NCBI RefSeq assembly: GCF_030818015.1
Contig: NZ_JAUSZX010000001.1
Span: 3,472,001 to 3,536,000, forward strand
Source of the DNA: Arthrobacter globiformis
Lineage (GTDB): Bacteria; Actinomycetota; Actinomycetes; Actinomycetales; Micrococcaceae
Length of the DNA: 64,000 nt
Direction: 5' to 3'
A program made the translations under genes and the position numbers. Under the pieces are notes generated by a model. It worked only from the letters and a program-made list of their open reading frames with translations, did not search any database and had not been told where the DNA came from. This document shows, in pieces, positions 42,324-52,903 of this stretch (positions are counted from its first letter, which is position 1; each line of letters opens with the position of its first letter).

Positions 42324-45056
42324 TTAGCGCTTTTTCTTCTTCCCGTCACGCCGCTCCTGCGATGCGGCCTTGGCGGGGTTGCCCGAGCGGCCTGTAGCGC
42401 GGCCTTCAATCCGGGTCTCGGCTCCGCCGTCCTCCCGCGGCGCGGTGTACTGGAGCTGCGCGGGCTTCTCCGGCGCCTCAAGACCGGCGGCTCGGATCTG
42501 CGGCTCGTGGTGTTCGGTGTGGCCTCCGGCGGCATCGGCAACCACGACGTCCTCGGCCGGGGTGACTTCCACTTCAAGGTTGAAGAGGAAGCCGACGCTC
42601 TCCTCCCGGATGGCTTCCATCATGGACTGGAACATCGTGAAACCTTCACGCTGGTATTCCACCAGCGGATCACGCTGGGCCATGGCACGCAGGCCGATGC
42701 CCTCCTTGAGATAGTCCATCTCGTACAGGTGCTCCTGCCACTTCCGCCCGATCACGGAGAGCACAACACGCCGCTCGAGTTCACGCATGCTCTCGGAGCC
42801 GATCGCCTCCTCGCGTGCCTGATACACCAGCTTGGCATCAGACATGATTTCTTCCCTCAGGAACTCCACAGTGATGCGCGACTTGCCGCCGGCCTCGTCG
42901 ATGACATCGTGCGGCGTCACGGTCACAGGGTAGAGCGTCTTCAGGTTGGTCCAGAGCTGGTCGAAGTCCCAGTCGTCGCCGTTGCCTTCGGCGGTCGCTT
43001 CGTCGATCAGTGCGTTGATGGTGTCTTCCAGGAAGAACTGCACCTTTTCGTGAAGGTCATCGCCTTCGAGGATCCGGCGGCGGTCGCCATAGATGGCCTC
43101 GCGCTGGCGGTTGAGGACGTCATCGTACTTCAGGACGTTCTTTCGCTGCTCGGCGTTCCGGCCCTCGACCTGCCCCTGGGCCGAGGCAATGGCGCGCGAG
43201 ACCAGCTTGGATTCCAGCGCCACGTCGTCGGGCACGGAGCTGTTCATGAGCCGCTCCGCCGCTCCCGAATTGAACAGGCGCATGAGGTCGTCGGTCAGCG
43301 AAAGGTAGAACCTGGATTCGCCGGGGTCGCCCTGGCGGCCCGAGCGGCCGCGGAGCTGGTTGTCGATGCGGCGGGATTCGTGGCGCTCAGTTCCCAGCAC
43401 ATACAGCCCGCCCAGGCCCAGTACTTCCTCGTGCTCGTCCTTGACGGCCTTCTTCGCAGCCTCCAGCGCCCCGGGCCAGGCGGCCTCGTACTCGTCCGAG
43501 TTTTCCTCCGGGTCAAGTCCCCGCTGTGCCAGTTCGGCGATGGCGGTGAACTCGGCGTTGCCGCCCAGCATGATGTCCGTGCCGCGGCCAGCCATGTTGG
43601 TGGCGACAGTGACCGCACCCTTGCGTCCGGCCTGGGCCACGATGGCGGCTTCACGGGCGTGGTTCTTGGCGTTGAGAACCTCGTGCCGGATGCCCTCCTT
43701 CGCCAGCAGGCGCGAGAGGTACTCGCTCTTTTCGACGCTCGTGGTGCCAACGAGCACAGGCTGGCCACTTTCATGGCGTTCGGCGATGTCCCGGACCACT
43801 GCATCGAACTTGACGGTTTCGTTCTTGTAGACCAGGTCGGACCGGTCCATCCGAACCATGTCCCGGTTTGTGGGGATGGCAACTACCCCGAGCTTGTACG
43901 TGCTCATGAATTCGGCGGCTTCGGTCTCTGCCGTGCCCGTCATACCGGAGAGCTTGTCGTACATGCGGAAGTAGTTCTGCAGCGTCACCGTGGCGAGGGT
44001 CTGGTTTTCAGCCTTGATCTCGACGCCCTCTTTGGCTTCGATCGCCTGGTGCATGCCCTCGTTGTAGCGGCGGCCGGCCAGGATACGGCCGGTGTGCTCG
44101 TCAACGATGAGGACCTCGCCGTCGAGGATGACGTAGTCCTTGTCCCGCTTGAACAGCTCCTTGGCCTTGATGGCGTTGTTGAGGAAGCCGATCAGGGGCG
44201 TGTTTGCGGATTCGTAGAGGTTCTGGATGCCGAGGTAGTCCTCAACCTTTTCGATTCCGCTTTCGAGTACGCCGACGGTGCGCTTCTTCTCGTCGACTTC
44301 GTAGTCCTTCTCCGGCTGCAGGCGCAGGACAACCTTGGCGAACTCGCTGTACCAGCGGTTGGTGTCACCCTGGGCCGGGCCTGAAATGATCAGCGGCGTA
44401 CGGGCCTCGTCGATGAGGATCGAGTCGACTTCATCGACGATCGCAAAGTTATGGCCGCGCTGCACCAGTTCGGACTTGTCCCAGGCCATGTTGTCACGGA
44501 GGTAGTCGAAGCCGAATTCGTTGTTGGTGCCGTAGGTGATATCGGCAGAATACTGCTCGCGGCGGACAGACGGGTCCTGGTTGGCGAGGATGCAGCCGCT
44601 GGTGAGCCCCAGGAAGCGGTAGACGCGGCCCATAAGCTCAGACTGGTATTCGGCCAGGTAGTCGTTCACGGTGACAACGTGCACGCCATTTCCGGTGAGG
44701 GCATTGAGGTAGGCCGGAGCAGTGGCCACCAGAGTCTTGCCTTCACCGGTCTTCATTTCGGCGATGTTGCCCAGGTGCAGGGCAGCACCACCCATGAGCT
44801 GAACATCAAAGTGCCGCATGCCGAGCGTGCGCGAGGACGCCTCGCGAACGGCGGCGAAGGCCTCCGGCAGGAGGTCGTCGAGCTTCTCGCCATCCCGGTG
44901 GCGCGCACGGAGCCGGTCTGTTTCTTCGCGCAGTTCCGCATCCGTAAAGGTTTGGAACGAGTCTTCAAGGGCGTTAATGGAATCAGCATAGTTCCGCAGT
45001 TGCCTCAGGAGCTTTTTGTCACCTGTGCGGAGAATTTTTTCGATTAGTGATGCCAC
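42324..45056 (-). CDS. secA: Preprotein translocase ATPase SecA
   Basis: This is the motor of Sec-dependent protein export at the SecYEG channel. It has 910 residues. The N-terminal nucleotide domain has [20 protein letters not shown] (Walker A) and [20 protein letters not shown] (DEVD). NBD2 has [15 protein letters not shown] and [17 protein letters not shown]. The C-terminus ends in a lysine-rich tail (RRDGKKKKR) and has no cysteine zinc-finger of the SecB-binding kind, as expected in Actinobacteria. It shares the order secA-hpf-comF-lpqB-mtrB-mtrA with mycobacteria, interrupted here by the YcaQ-like gene. Confidence 0.97.
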   Translation of the reverse strand: MASLIEKILRTGDKKLLRQLRNYADSINALEDSFQTFTDAELREETDRLRARHRDGEKLDDLLPEAFAAVREASSRTLGMRHFDVQLMGGAALHLGNIAEMKTGEGKTLVATAPAYLNALTGNGVHVVTVNDYLAEYQSELMGRVYRFLGLTSGCILANQDPSVRREQYSADITYGTNNEFGFDYLRDNMAWDKSELVQRGHNFAIVDEVDSILIDEARTPLIISGPAQGDTNRWYSEFAKVVLRLQPEKDYEVDEKKRTVGVLESGIEKVEDYLGIQNLYESANTPLIGFLNNAIKAKELFKRDKDYVILDGEVLIVDEHTGRILAGRRYNEGMHQAIEAKEGVEIKAENQTLATVTLQNYFRMYDKLSGMTGTAETEAAEFMSTYKLGVVAIPTNRDMVRMDRSDLVYKNETVKFDAVVRDIAERHESGQPVLVGTTSVEKSEYLSRLLAKEGIRHEVLNAKNHAREAAIVAQAGRKGAVTVATNMAGRGTDIMLGGNAEFTAIAELAQRGLDPEENSDEYEAAWPGALEAAKKAVKDEHEEVLGLGGLYVLGTERHESRRIDNQLRGRSGRQGDPGESRFYLSLTDDLMRLFNSGAAERLMNSSVPDDVALESKLVSRAIASAQGQVEGRNAEQRKNVLKYDDVLNRQREAIYGDRRRILEGDDLHEKVQFFLEDTINALIDEATAEGNGDDWDFDQLWTNLKTLYPVTVTPHDVIDEAGGKSRITVEFLREEIMSDAKLVYQAREEAIGSESMRELERRVVLSVIGRKWQEHLYEMDYLKEGIGLRAMAQRDPLVEYQREGFTMFQSMMEAIREESVGFLFNLEVEVTPAEDVVVADAAGGHTEHHEPQIRAAGLEAPEKPAQLQYTAPREDGGAETRIEGRATGRSGNPAKAASQERRDGKKKKR

Positions 45057-45140
45057 GTGAAGTTGCTCCCAGTCTCATGCTGCCGAATTCTGGCGTGATT
45101 TAGTCTACGGGAGAGACGCATGGCACGTTGCCCTGTTCCC

Positions 45141-46355
45141 TCACAGCGGATAGCCGTTGACCGCGACCGCGACCGCGGGAGCAAGATCCCCCACCGGCAA
45201 GACCGCTACGCCGTCCAGTCCCAGCCAGCCTGCCATCAGCTGCAGCTCAGCGGCGAGTTCGACGGCGGTGTCCGCCGGAGCGTCCGGCTCACCGAAGCAC
45301 GCCTTGGCAAGCAACAGGCCCGCGGCCCGGTCAGCCTTAAGATCCACTCTTGCCACAATGCGGTCGCGGAGCAGGAACGGAAGCACATAGTAGCCGAAGC
45401 GCCGTTTTGCCACCGGGGTGTAAATCTCGATGCGGTAATGAAATCCGAAGAGCTCTTCGAGCCTGCGCCGTTCAAACACCAGCGAATCGAATGGGCTGAG
45501 TAGCGCCCTGCCGGCAGCCTGGCGCGGCAGCCGGGCCTGGGCGTGGCGGTACACCTTCCGGTCCCAGCCTGCCACTGTCACCGGTTCCAGGCGCCCGGCA
45601 TCAACGAGGCGCTGAACCGAGGCAGCAGCTGCCTTTACCGGAGTCCTGAAGTAGTCGGCGAAACACCGCACCGTCCCGATCCCGTGGGCCTGCGCCGCAG
45701 CATCGATGAGCCGGTCCATGGCGGCCGCGGGATCCGGTATCGCGTCGAGGTCATGCCCGGGCAAAACCTGGCGGGTCAGGGCATACTGCCGTTCGAACTG
45801 GTCCGTCCTTGACGCCGATGAGACGACTCCCTCTTCAAACAGGTGCTCCAGCACCCGTTTGACGGCGTTCCAGTTCCAGCCCCAGTTGACGTGCTTGCGG
45901 TCTTCCACGTGCCCGAGCCTGGCGGTGAGTTCGGCGGCGGTCATGGGCCTGCCGTCGGCGAGCGCATCAAGGACCCGGCCAGTTACACCGGAGCGCAGCC
46001 CGGGGTCCATCCCTGCCGCCCCAACCCACTTGCGGTTCTGCCACACCACCAGGTCCAGGAAGTGTTCCGGGCGGATGTAGCTGGCTTCGTGGGCCCAGTA
46101 CTCCAGCATTCGCCGCGGGTGCCTGCCTGCCATTTGCTGGAGGATGGAGCGGTCGTAGTCGCCGAGCCTGGAAAAGAACGGGAGGAAGTGGCTCCGGGCC
46201 AGAACGTTGACGGAATCGATCTGGACGAGTTGGATCCGGGCAAAGGTCCGGCCCACCGCCCGTGAGGTCACGGGGCCGGCGGGCCGTCCTTTGTCCAGTC
46301 CCTGGGCTGCCAGTGCGATCCGCCGGGCCTGCGAGAGGCTCAGCGATGCACCCAT
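45141..46355 (-). CDS. YcaQ-like winged-helix DNA glycosylase family protein
   Basis: This 404-residue protein of the winged-helix DUF1006/YcaQ family (AlkX-type glycosylases that unhook interstrand crosslinks) starts with LSLSQARRIALAAQGL. FARIQLVQIDSVNVLARSHF is the typical motif (QxDSVNV), and EYWAHEASYI follows; QxD is the catalytic motif known in E. coli YcaQ. It also has RALLSPFDSLVFERRRLEELF near the C-terminus. A DNA-repair role is taken from the family. It lies between secA and hpf. Confidence 0.85.
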   Translation of the reverse strand: MGASLSLSQARRIALAAQGLDKGRPAGPVTSRAVGRTFARIQLVQIDSVNVLARSHFLPFFSRLGDYDRSILQQMAGRHPRRMLEYWAHEASYIRPEHFLDLVVWQNRKWVGAAGMDPGLRSGVTGRVLDALADGRPMTAAELTARLGHVEDRKHVNWGWNWNAVKRVLEHLFEEGVVSSASRTDQFERQYALTRQVLPGHDLDAIPDPAAAMDRLIDAAAQAHGIGTVRCFADYFRTPVKAAAASVQRLVDAGRLEPVTVAGWDRKVYRHAQARLPRQAAGRALLSPFDSLVFERRRLEELFGFHYRIEIYTPVAKRRFGYYVLPFLLRDRIVARVDLKADRAAGLLLAKACFGEPDAPADTAVELAAELQLMAGWLGLDGVAVLPVGDLAPAVAVAVNGYPL

Positions 46356-46384
46356 GTCAGCCCTTTCGTTGCCTGGGCTCCATC

Positions 46385-47110
46385 TTATGCAGTTGCGGCC
46401 GCGTCGTCCGAGCGGTACGCAAGGATTTTCTCCTCATGCGTGTTTTCGCCGGGTTCGCAGTAGTGGTCCAGGGTGATAACCCCGTATGTCCAGCCGCGGC
46501 GACGGTACACAACCGATGGAGCGTTCGTGGCCTTGTCCACGAAAAGGTAAAAGTCGTGACCGATAAGTTCCATGTTGTCCACGGCGTCGTCAAGGGTGAG
46601 GGACGCGGCCGGGAACACTTTGCGCCGAATCAGCACCGGCGAGTCGCCGGCGGGAATGTCGTTGTCGACATCGTACGGCGATTTCTCAGCGGGTTCCGGA
46701 GCGGTCTGGCTGTTATTGCTCGCTTCGACATAGATCGGCTGGTTGGAGCTCGCGGGCTCCAGCGTTGCAGTTGCCTCGCGTACGGCCTTGGGCGTATGCC
46801 GCCCGTGGTGGACCTTCTTGCGGTCCTTGGCCCTGCGCAGCCGCTCAAGCAGCTTGTTGTAGGCGAGGTCGAACGCGGCGAACTTATCTGCGGCGCTTGC
46901 TTCGGCACGGATCACGGGGCCGCGGCCCAGGACTGTCACTTCAACCGTGAGCTGGTCACCGGTCTGCCGCGCATTTGTTTCCTTTGAAACCTTCGCGTCG
47001 ACCCTCTGGACCTTGTCCCCAAGCGATTCGATCTTCGAGATCTTCTCGCCGGCATATTCGCGGAATCGGTCCGAGACCGTCAGATTTCGTCCGCTGATCA
47101 TGAACTCCAT
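46385..47110 (-). CDS. hpf: Long-form ribosome hibernation promoting factor
   Basis: This 241-residue protein binds the 30S subunit and dimerises 70S ribosomes in stationary phase. The N-terminal domain (about 1-100: EFMISGRNLTVSDRFREYAGEKI) is joined by a low-complexity linker to the C-terminal dimerisation domain (about 178-241: VLIRRKVFPAASLTLDDAVD, GHDFYLFVDKATNAPSVVYRR, WTYGVITL). The ATG at 47110 has GGAGGG four bases upstream. The 172-bp upstream region holds an imperfect inverted repeat around GGTAC (47204-47224) that could be an operator. Confidence 0.95.
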   Translation of the reverse strand: MEFMISGRNLTVSDRFREYAGEKISKIESLGDKVQRVDAKVSKETNARQTGDQLTVEVTVLGRGPVIRAEASAADKFAAFDLAYNKLLERLRRAKDRKKVHHGRHTPKAVREATATLEPASSNQPIYVEASNNSQTAPEPAEKSPYDVDNDIPAGDSPVLIRRKVFPAASLTLDDAVDNMELIGHDFYLFVDKATNAPSVVYRRRGWTYGVITLDHYCEPGENTHEEKILAYRSDDAAATA

Positions 47111-47282
47111 GGTGCCCTCCAAATGACTTCGGTGACACGACGGCGGCACTTCCGGGGGACGATCTGATTGACAGTCGAGCCCCTTTCCGAGCCGCTATCG
47201 AAAGGTACAACTGTTCTTGGTACCCATATCCGACGTTAGTTCATAGCAACAAGTTATTCATCCTTTCGCAGTTTATTTTTTT

Positions 47283-48191
47283 CTATGTCTCAGGTAGGCC
47301 CCAGGCAGTCCCCGGATGCCGCGACTGCGCCGGGGCTGCCGCCGCATCGGGTGCACGGGTGGCGGCAAGGACCACGGCGCCGCGCACAATTCCGCCGGCT
47401 TCGTGGATGGCCCGGGCGGCTTCCGCCAGGGTGGCGCCGGTGGTCAGTACGTCGTCGACGATGATGCACTGCCTTCCCCGCAGCGAGTGTCCGCGGGTGC
47501 CGCGCGCGGTGCGCATGGAGCCGCGGACCCTTCGGGACCTGTCTCCCCTGCCAAGTCCCTTCTGCCCTCCGGACAGGCCACCTCCGGCTCGGGGGTTCCT
47601 GACTTTGCGCAGCGCATCACTGCATCCGACGTGACGGTCGTTGAAGCTCCGCCCGACGCCGGCCAACAGCAAGTGAACGGGACTGAAACCGCGTTTCCGG
47701 TACGCGCTGCCACTGGTTGGGACCGGAATGAGGACCACGCCGTCCGTTCCCGCATATGCTGCTGCAAGCGCGCCGGCCAGTACCTTCGACAGCACGCTTC
47801 GCAGCTGACCCTGGCCGTGCCGCTTGAAGGCCAGGATGGATTGGGAGAGCTCCTCGCGGTAGATGCCCGCTGCAACTACCGGCAGGATCACGGAGCCGTC
47901 GGTGTCCATGAGCGCCGGTGCCCCGGTCTCCGCCCGAAAGGGATGCCGGGTGAGCATCCGGAGCCTGCGCTCGCAGCCGGCACACAGCGCCAGATCCTCC
48001 TTGCCGCAGCAGACGCACTCCACGGGCATCGCCAGGGCCACGATGTCGGCCGCGGCCCTGGCCAGCAGGTCCCAGGCCTGCAGGAGGCGCTGCCGGTGCT
48101 CCCCGCGGTGGCGGGCGTGCCACAACGGCTGGGCCAGGAGATCGGGATCTGCCGAAGTCCTCTGCCCGTCGCCTGTCCTATAACTCCCCAC
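47283..48191 (-). CDS. comF: ComF-like phosphoribosyltransferase-family protein
   Basis: This is a ComF/GntX-type protein with a double zinc ribbon (VECVCCGKEDLALCAGCERR, residues about 58-76) and a C-terminal PRTase domain with QCIIVDDVLTTGATLAEAAR (about 240-260). The family includes Bacillus competence protein ComFC; the substrate in Actinobacteria is unknown. The longest frame starts at a GTG with no SD. A start nearer the zinc ribbon, such as the GTG or ATG just before PVECVCCG, would give the more usual length of about 250. It matches Rv3242c in position. Confidence 0.85.
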   Translation of the reverse strand: MGSYRTGDGQRTSADPDLLAQPLWHARHRGEHRQRLLQAWDLLARAAADIVALAMPVECVCCGKEDLALCAGCERRLRMLTRHPFRAETGAPALMDTDGSVILPVVAAGIYREELSQSILAFKRHGQGQLRSVLSKVLAGALAAAYAGTDGVVLIPVPTSGSAYRKRGFSPVHLLLAGVGRSFNDRHVGCSDALRKVRNPRAGGGLSGGQKGLGRGDRSRRVRGSMRTARGTRGHSLRGRQCIIVDDVLTTGATLAEAARAIHEAGGIVRGAVVLAATRAPDAAAAPAQSRHPGTAWGLPET

Positions 48192-48281
48192 GATTCAAGG
48201 GTGCGGCGCCGGAGCCGGCCAGCAAAAGGGCCCGCGGCCTCCATGTGGAAAATGCCGCACGCAGGAAGGACCGGAGAACCG

Positions 48282-50000
48282 TCAGCCGGGGAAGGACGGG
48301 TCCGTGGGTCCCCTGAGCTGCGCCGACCACCCATTTCCGAGCCTCTGGAAGATGCCGTCCCTGGACTGGGCATAGATCTCCTCGGGACCGTTGCCGGCGC
48401 TGAGGGCGACCAGGCCCGGCCACGGTGCAAGCTTCTGCGGCTGCGACGAGGTGAGGGACAGCAGTTCGGGAGTAACGTTCGCCGTGTCGTCGCCCTTCAT
48501 GACCACAGCCGTGGTGTCATTCACCCACACTCCCTGGTCCGGGTTGCCGCTCGCCTGCAGCGTGATGGGCGCGGTCAGTTCCTTTGGAGTGCCATCAGCA
48601 CCCCGGATGATCCCCGTCACCTGCACCCGCGTAGTGCCGCTCTGCTCGGAGATGACCAGTGCACGGACACCTTCCCGGGAAACCCGGAAGTCCTTAACCG
48701 TGCGCCCGGCCAGCCAGGACGGCGTCAGGGTTACGGAAGGCACCGCCGCACCCTGGGCTATTCCCGTGGGCCGGAAGGCGGTCAGCTCCGTGACGCCCTG
48801 GGCGCCCGGCCCCGCGGTCCACAGCCAGTCGTGCAGGCTGAACGACGGGTGCGTCAGCGTGCTGCGGGTGGTCAGGGCACGCGCGGGCTGGCCGGGCACC
48901 ATCGAATAGAGGGTGCTGCGGCTGCCGTTCAGGAACGCCACGGTCTGCGAGACGGGCGACTCGGCCGGCGAACGCGGTTTCAGCGCCGCCACCGGCTGCA
49001 TGTCGGGCAACGGTGACACCCTGTTGTTCTCGTACCGCACCAGCTCGTTGTTGCTGACGGCGATCTGGCGCGCGGGAACATTTCTGTTCTGGACCGGCGG
49101 CAGCACGGAGCCGTTGTCCTCCACCCGGACGAGGTCTTGGTTGGCCCGAAGCTCGACGTTGATGACGTCCGGCTGGCTGCGGAACGTGAGGGCCAGCTGT
49201 GTCTGCATCCTGAGCCTGTCCTCGGTGGACGCGTCGGTCAGCTCCTTGGCCGACAAGTCCACCTGGGCTGCGCCCGAAACGACGGGCACTGACTCCCTGG
49301 CAAGTTTCATGCCGGACGGGAACGCACTGACGACGGCGCCCTTCAGATACGGGGCGGGTCCGCCGAGCAGGGCGCTCGTCATGGATTTCACTGTCTTCTT
49401 TTTAATGAACCAGCGGACATCCGGAACGGCATACGTGAAGCTGGGGTCGTAGAAATATATCGGGTAGGCGCCGTAGATGACCTTGAAGGTCTCCTCGGGA
49501 ATCGCAGTGCCGTCGGGGATCTTGGAGATGCGCCATTCGCCGTCAACCTGCACCAGCGTCACCGGGATGCTTTCCTTGGTTCCTTCCGGCATCTGAGTGG
49601 CGACGCCGTCGGAATCCACTGAATACGCGACGTCCAGTTCGTAGTTGTAGACGCCCTCGACGCCGGTCTTCACCACGCGCTCGGAGCGGAACACCAGCGT
49701 TCGCTGGTCCGGTTTCCAGGCCACCGATGAAGCCTGCGTCAGGTACTGCCGCGCAACGGCATAGTCGTCCTCGTACCCGCTGCCTGCCAGGTAGAAGTCC
49801 TCAATGACCGCTTCGGGACTGGAACCGGTGCGCGGAGCGACGGGAAAGAACACCGGGGCGTTGGGATTTCCGGCGCTTTCGTCCGTGCTCCTTCCAACGG
49901 GGCCGGACCGCGGAATCTGGGCGCAGGATGCCAGGAACAGCAGAATGACGGCGAGCAGCCCCGCGGCCAGTCCGCGGACCGCCCGGCGCACCCGGCTCAC
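48282..50000 (-). CDS. lpqB: Lipoprotein LpqB
   Basis: This exported lipoprotein works with the MtrAB two-component system; in mycobacteria it interacts with MtrB. It has 572 residues. The signal peptide ends with lipobox LASC (Cys26). A GerMN-type domain spans about 60-330, followed by a beta-propeller-like C-terminal half. It overlaps mtrB by four bases, completing the mtrA-mtrB-lpqB operon typical of Actinobacteria. Confidence 0.96.
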   Translation of the reverse strand: MSRVRRAVRGLAAGLLAVILLFLASCAQIPRSGPVGRSTDESAGNPNAPVFFPVAPRTGSSPEAVIEDFYLAGSGYEDDYAVARQYLTQASSVAWKPDQRTLVFRSERVVKTGVEGVYNYELDVAYSVDSDGVATQMPEGTKESIPVTLVQVDGEWRISKIPDGTAIPEETFKVIYGAYPIYFYDPSFTYAVPDVRWFIKKKTVKSMTSALLGGPAPYLKGAVVSAFPSGMKLARESVPVVSGAAQVDLSAKELTDASTEDRLRMQTQLALTFRSQPDVINVELRANQDLVRVEDNGSVLPPVQNRNVPARQIAVSNNELVRYENNRVSPLPDMQPVAALKPRSPAESPVSQTVAFLNGSRSTLYSMVPGQPARALTTRSTLTHPSFSLHDWLWTAGPGAQGVTELTAFRPTGIAQGAAVPSVTLTPSWLAGRTVKDFRVSREGVRALVISEQSGTTRVQVTGIIRGADGTPKELTAPITLQASGNPDQGVWVNDTTAVVMKGDDTANVTPELLSLTSSQPQKLAPWPGLVALSAGNGPEEIYAQSRDGIFQRLGNGWSAQLRGPTDPSFPG

Positions 50001-52063
50001 GAACGCTCCCCCGTGCGCGCCGCCTCCGGTGTGCCCGCCCCGGCAGCCGCAGCCCGCCCGGCCTCCCTCTCCGGCGCAGCGCCAAAGGCGGAGCCACCTG
50101 CCGCTGCTGAGTCCGCGGCAGGTGGCTCCGCAGCAGACTCCGCCAACACGGAGTCCTTGGGCGCGGCGGTGGCGCCCGGGCCCAGGAAAAGGACGCTGTG
50201 GCCGCCGGGGCTGCCGAGTCCCACGTCTGCAGGCTCAAGCGGCAGCGGCGACTTTGTGATGGTTCCGCCCTGTTTGAGCGGGAGCGTGAGCCTGAAGCTG
50301 GAGCCGACGCCGGTGTTTCCCCAGGCCTGCAGCCAGCCGTTGTGCAGTTTGGTGTCCTCGGTCGCAATGGACAGGCCCAGCCCGCTGCCGCCCGTGGTGC
50401 GGGCCCGGGCGGGGTCGGCGCGCCAGAAACGGTCGAACACCCGTGCCGCCTCGGCGGGACTCATGCCGATGCCGTGGTCCCTGACGGTGACCGCGACGGC
50501 GTCCGCATTGGAGGCGACAGAGATATGGACGGGCCGGCCTTCGCCGTGTTCGAGGGCGTTCAGAATCAGGTTCCGCAGAATCCGGTCGATGCGGCGGGAG
50601 TCCATTTCCACCACGACGCTGCCTTCCGGCGCACTCAGCATCATCTTCGAACCGTACTCTTCGGCGACAGGGACCGCGCCCTCCATCACATGCGAGATGA
50701 GCTGGACGATATCCGTAGCCTCGGCATCGAGCATGGCGACGCCGGCGTCGAACCTGGAAATTTCCAGCAGGTCCGCCAGCAGCGACTGGAACCTCTCCAC
50801 CTGGTTATAGAGCAGCTCAGCCGATCTCTTGTTTATGGGGTCGAAGTCGTCACGGGCGTCGTACAGCACCTCTGCGGCCATCCGGACAGTGGTGAGCGGG
50901 GTGCGGAGCTCATGGGATACGTCGGAAACGAACCGCTGCTGCATCTGTGACAGCGTGGCCAGCTGCGTGATCTGCTCCTGCAGGCTCGCTGCCATGTGGT
51001 TGAACGACGCCCCGAGGCGTGCCACCTCGTCCTCCCCTTTGACCACCATGCGTTCCTGCAACTGGCCTGCTGCCAGCTTTTCCGACACCACGGCGGCGTG
51101 ACTGACTGGGCTCACCACATTGCGGGTGACGTACCAGGCGATGGCGCCGATCATGAGGATCAGCGCAGCGCCGCCGGCCCAGAGGACATTCTGGATTTCG
51201 TTCAGGGTCTGCTGCGCGGTGTTGAGGTCGTAGATCAGGTAGAGCTCATAAACAGTGCCGTTGAAGGTGACCTTGTTCCCGACGGCGATGCCTGGCCTGT
51301 CTTCGGTCCCCACCGGGAATTCCGTGGACGCCCAGAACTGTTCCTTGCCGGAATCCTGGACTGCCTTCCGGAGGTCCGGCGGTATGACGCTGATGGTCAG
51401 CTGGTCGGACGCGCGCGACTCCACCCACCGGTTGCGGGGCTTGGTCTGCTCCGGCATCGCCTCAAACACGTAGCGGCGCTGGATCACCGAGCCCTTGCCC
51501 TCCACGGCGTTCAGGGTGTCGTAGACAAGGGTGATCACGCTGGACTGGTCGGTGACCTGAGCGCCGTCGAACGTGTCCTGCACCTGCTTGACGTTGTAAC
51601 GGGTCTCGGACTCCGCCTGCGTCAGCCGTTCCTGGAACAGGTTGTTTGCAATCTGGTTGGACAGGTAGGCGCCGACGATCGCGAACGAACTAATGGACAG
51701 CAGCAGGGTGGTCAGGACGGTGCGGAACTGCAGCGACCGGCGCCACCGCCGCCGCAGGGAATACAGCAGATACCGGATGCCGGGAAAGATGCGGTCGACG
51801 CCGGTGCGCACCAGGCGGGCGACCCGTAGCACGACGATGAGTGCGCGGCGCCGCCAGATCCGTGCCTGCGAAGGCAGCCGCGCGAGCCCGGCACCAAAGG
51901 CGTCGGTGTGCTCCGGGAGGGGACGGGAACCGGGTTTGCGTGAACCGTCCTGGGCATGCTCCGCCACGGGAGCGCTTCCGCGGGTTTCGGAACCGGATCC
52001 CACGGGCGCCTCAGCGGGATTTTGGCCCTGGGGCTCAGGACCCTGCTTTGTAGCCGACACCAC
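49997..52063 (-). CDS. mtrB: Two-component sensor kinase MtrB
   Basis: This membrane histidine kinase of 688 residues phosphorylates MtrA in control of cell-wall hydrolases and division. Layout: a cytoplasmic Pro/Gly-rich N-terminus; membrane segment near 118-140; extracytoplasmic sensor region; second segment near 290-312; HAMP; HisKA with [18 protein letters not shown] (His384); HATPase with [13 protein letters not shown]; and an Ala-rich C-terminal tail of about 70 residues. The GTG start overlaps mtrA by 29 bp, with GTG repeated in the next codon. Confidence 0.95.
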   Translation of the reverse strand: MVSATKQGPEPQGQNPAEAPVGSGSETRGSAPVAEHAQDGSRKPGSRPLPEHTDAFGAGLARLPSQARIWRRRALIVVLRVARLVRTGVDRIFPGIRYLLYSLRRRWRRSLQFRTVLTTLLLSISSFAIVGAYLSNQIANNLFQERLTQAESETRYNVKQVQDTFDGAQVTDQSSVITLVYDTLNAVEGKGSVIQRRYVFEAMPEQTKPRNRWVESRASDQLTISVIPPDLRKAVQDSGKEQFWASTEFPVGTEDRPGIAVGNKVTFNGTVYELYLIYDLNTAQQTLNEIQNVLWAGGAALILMIGAIAWYVTRNVVSPVSHAAVVSEKLAAGQLQERMVVKGEDEVARLGASFNHMAASLQEQITQLATLSQMQQRFVSDVSHELRTPLTTVRMAAEVLYDARDDFDPINKRSAELLYNQVERFQSLLADLLEISRFDAGVAMLDAEATDIVQLISHVMEGAVPVAEEYGSKMMLSAPEGSVVVEMDSRRIDRILRNLILNALEHGEGRPVHISVASNADAVAVTVRDHGIGMSPAEAARVFDRFWRADPARARTTGGSGLGLSIATEDTKLHNGWLQAWGNTGVGSSFRLTLPLKQGGTITKSPLPLEPADVGLGSPGGHSVLFLGPGATAAPKDSVLAESAAEPPAADSAAAGGSAFGAAPEREAGRAAAAGAGTPEAARTGERS

Positions 52064-52709
52064 GAACCGTCATTACAACTTCCGGGGCTTCCGGATCACG
52101 TTCAATCTTGGACCTCAGTCGCTGGACATGGACATTGACCAGCCGGGTGTCAGCCGCGTGGCGGTAACCCCAGACCTGCTCCAGGAGCAGCTCACGGGTG
52201 AAAACCTGCCAGGGCTTGCGCGCCAGGGCAACCAGGAGATCGAATTCGAGGGGGGTCAGCGAAATCCGCTCATCCCCGCGGCTCACGAGGTGGCCGGCGA
52301 CGTCGATCGTGATGTCCGCGATACGCAGCGTCTCGGGCGCCTTCTGGTCACCGGGGCGCAGGCGCGCCCGCACGCGGGCAACGAGCTCTGCCGGCTTGAA
52401 GGGCTTGGGCACGTAATCGTCGGCACCTGATTCCAGTCCCCTGACCACATCGGAGGTGTCCGACTTGGCCGTCAGCATGACGATCGGAACGTCCGACTCG
52501 GAACGGATCTGCCGGCATACCTCGATGCCGTCCGTTCCCGGCAGCATCAGGTCGAGAAGCACGAGATCCGGCTTTGACGAGCGAAAGACGTCCAGAGCCT
52601 GTCCGCCGTCCGCGCAGAAGACGGGCTCAAAGCCGTCGTTGCGCAGGACAATGCCGATCATTTCTGCGAGCGCCTCGTCATCATCAACCACCAGAATGCG
52701 TGCCTTCAT
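52035..52709 (-). CDS. mtrA: Response regulator MtrA
   Basis: This is an OmpR/PhoB-family regulator of 224 residues. The receiver domain starts ARILVVDDDEALAEMIG, with phosphoacceptor Asp53 in LVLLDLMLPG. The C-terminal winged helix contains RISLTPLEFDLLVALARKP, DTRLVNVHVQRLRSKI and VRGVGYKAG. In mycobacteria MtrA controls dnaA, rpfB and wall hydrolases. It is the first gene of the mtrAB-lpqB run; its promoter shares a 194-bp gap with the next, divergent operon. Confidence 0.97.
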   Translation of the reverse strand: MKARILVVDDDEALAEMIGIVLRNDGFEPVFCADGGQALDVFRSSKPDLVLLDLMLPGTDGIEVCRQIRSESDVPIVMLTAKSDTSDVVRGLESGADDYVPKPFKPAELVARVRARLRPGDQKAPETLRIADITIDVAGHLVSRGDERISLTPLEFDLLVALARKPWQVFTRELLLEQVWGYRHAADTRLVNVHVQRLRSKIERDPEAPEVVMTVRGVGYKAGS

Positions 52710-52903
52710 AGTTATATGTTCCCTTATTGCCGTTGCTTTGTCCTATTGATGGAGTTTTCGGCGGGGCGCGTGCCCGGGGACCTGGCACGGCACATGCGGA
52801 TGCGCTGGGCGCCAACAGGCCCGGAAGCTAGGATGCCCGACGGCGGAACTATAGTCTGGAGGTGCCCGGCCGTTGGCCGGTGTGCACCTTGGGGAGGAAC
52901 AGG

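Noticed and set aside
42507..44384. A 625-codon rightward open frame opposite secA
   Set aside because: It is antisense to strongly conserved secA codons and is explained by GC-rich codon bias; no SD or family motif.
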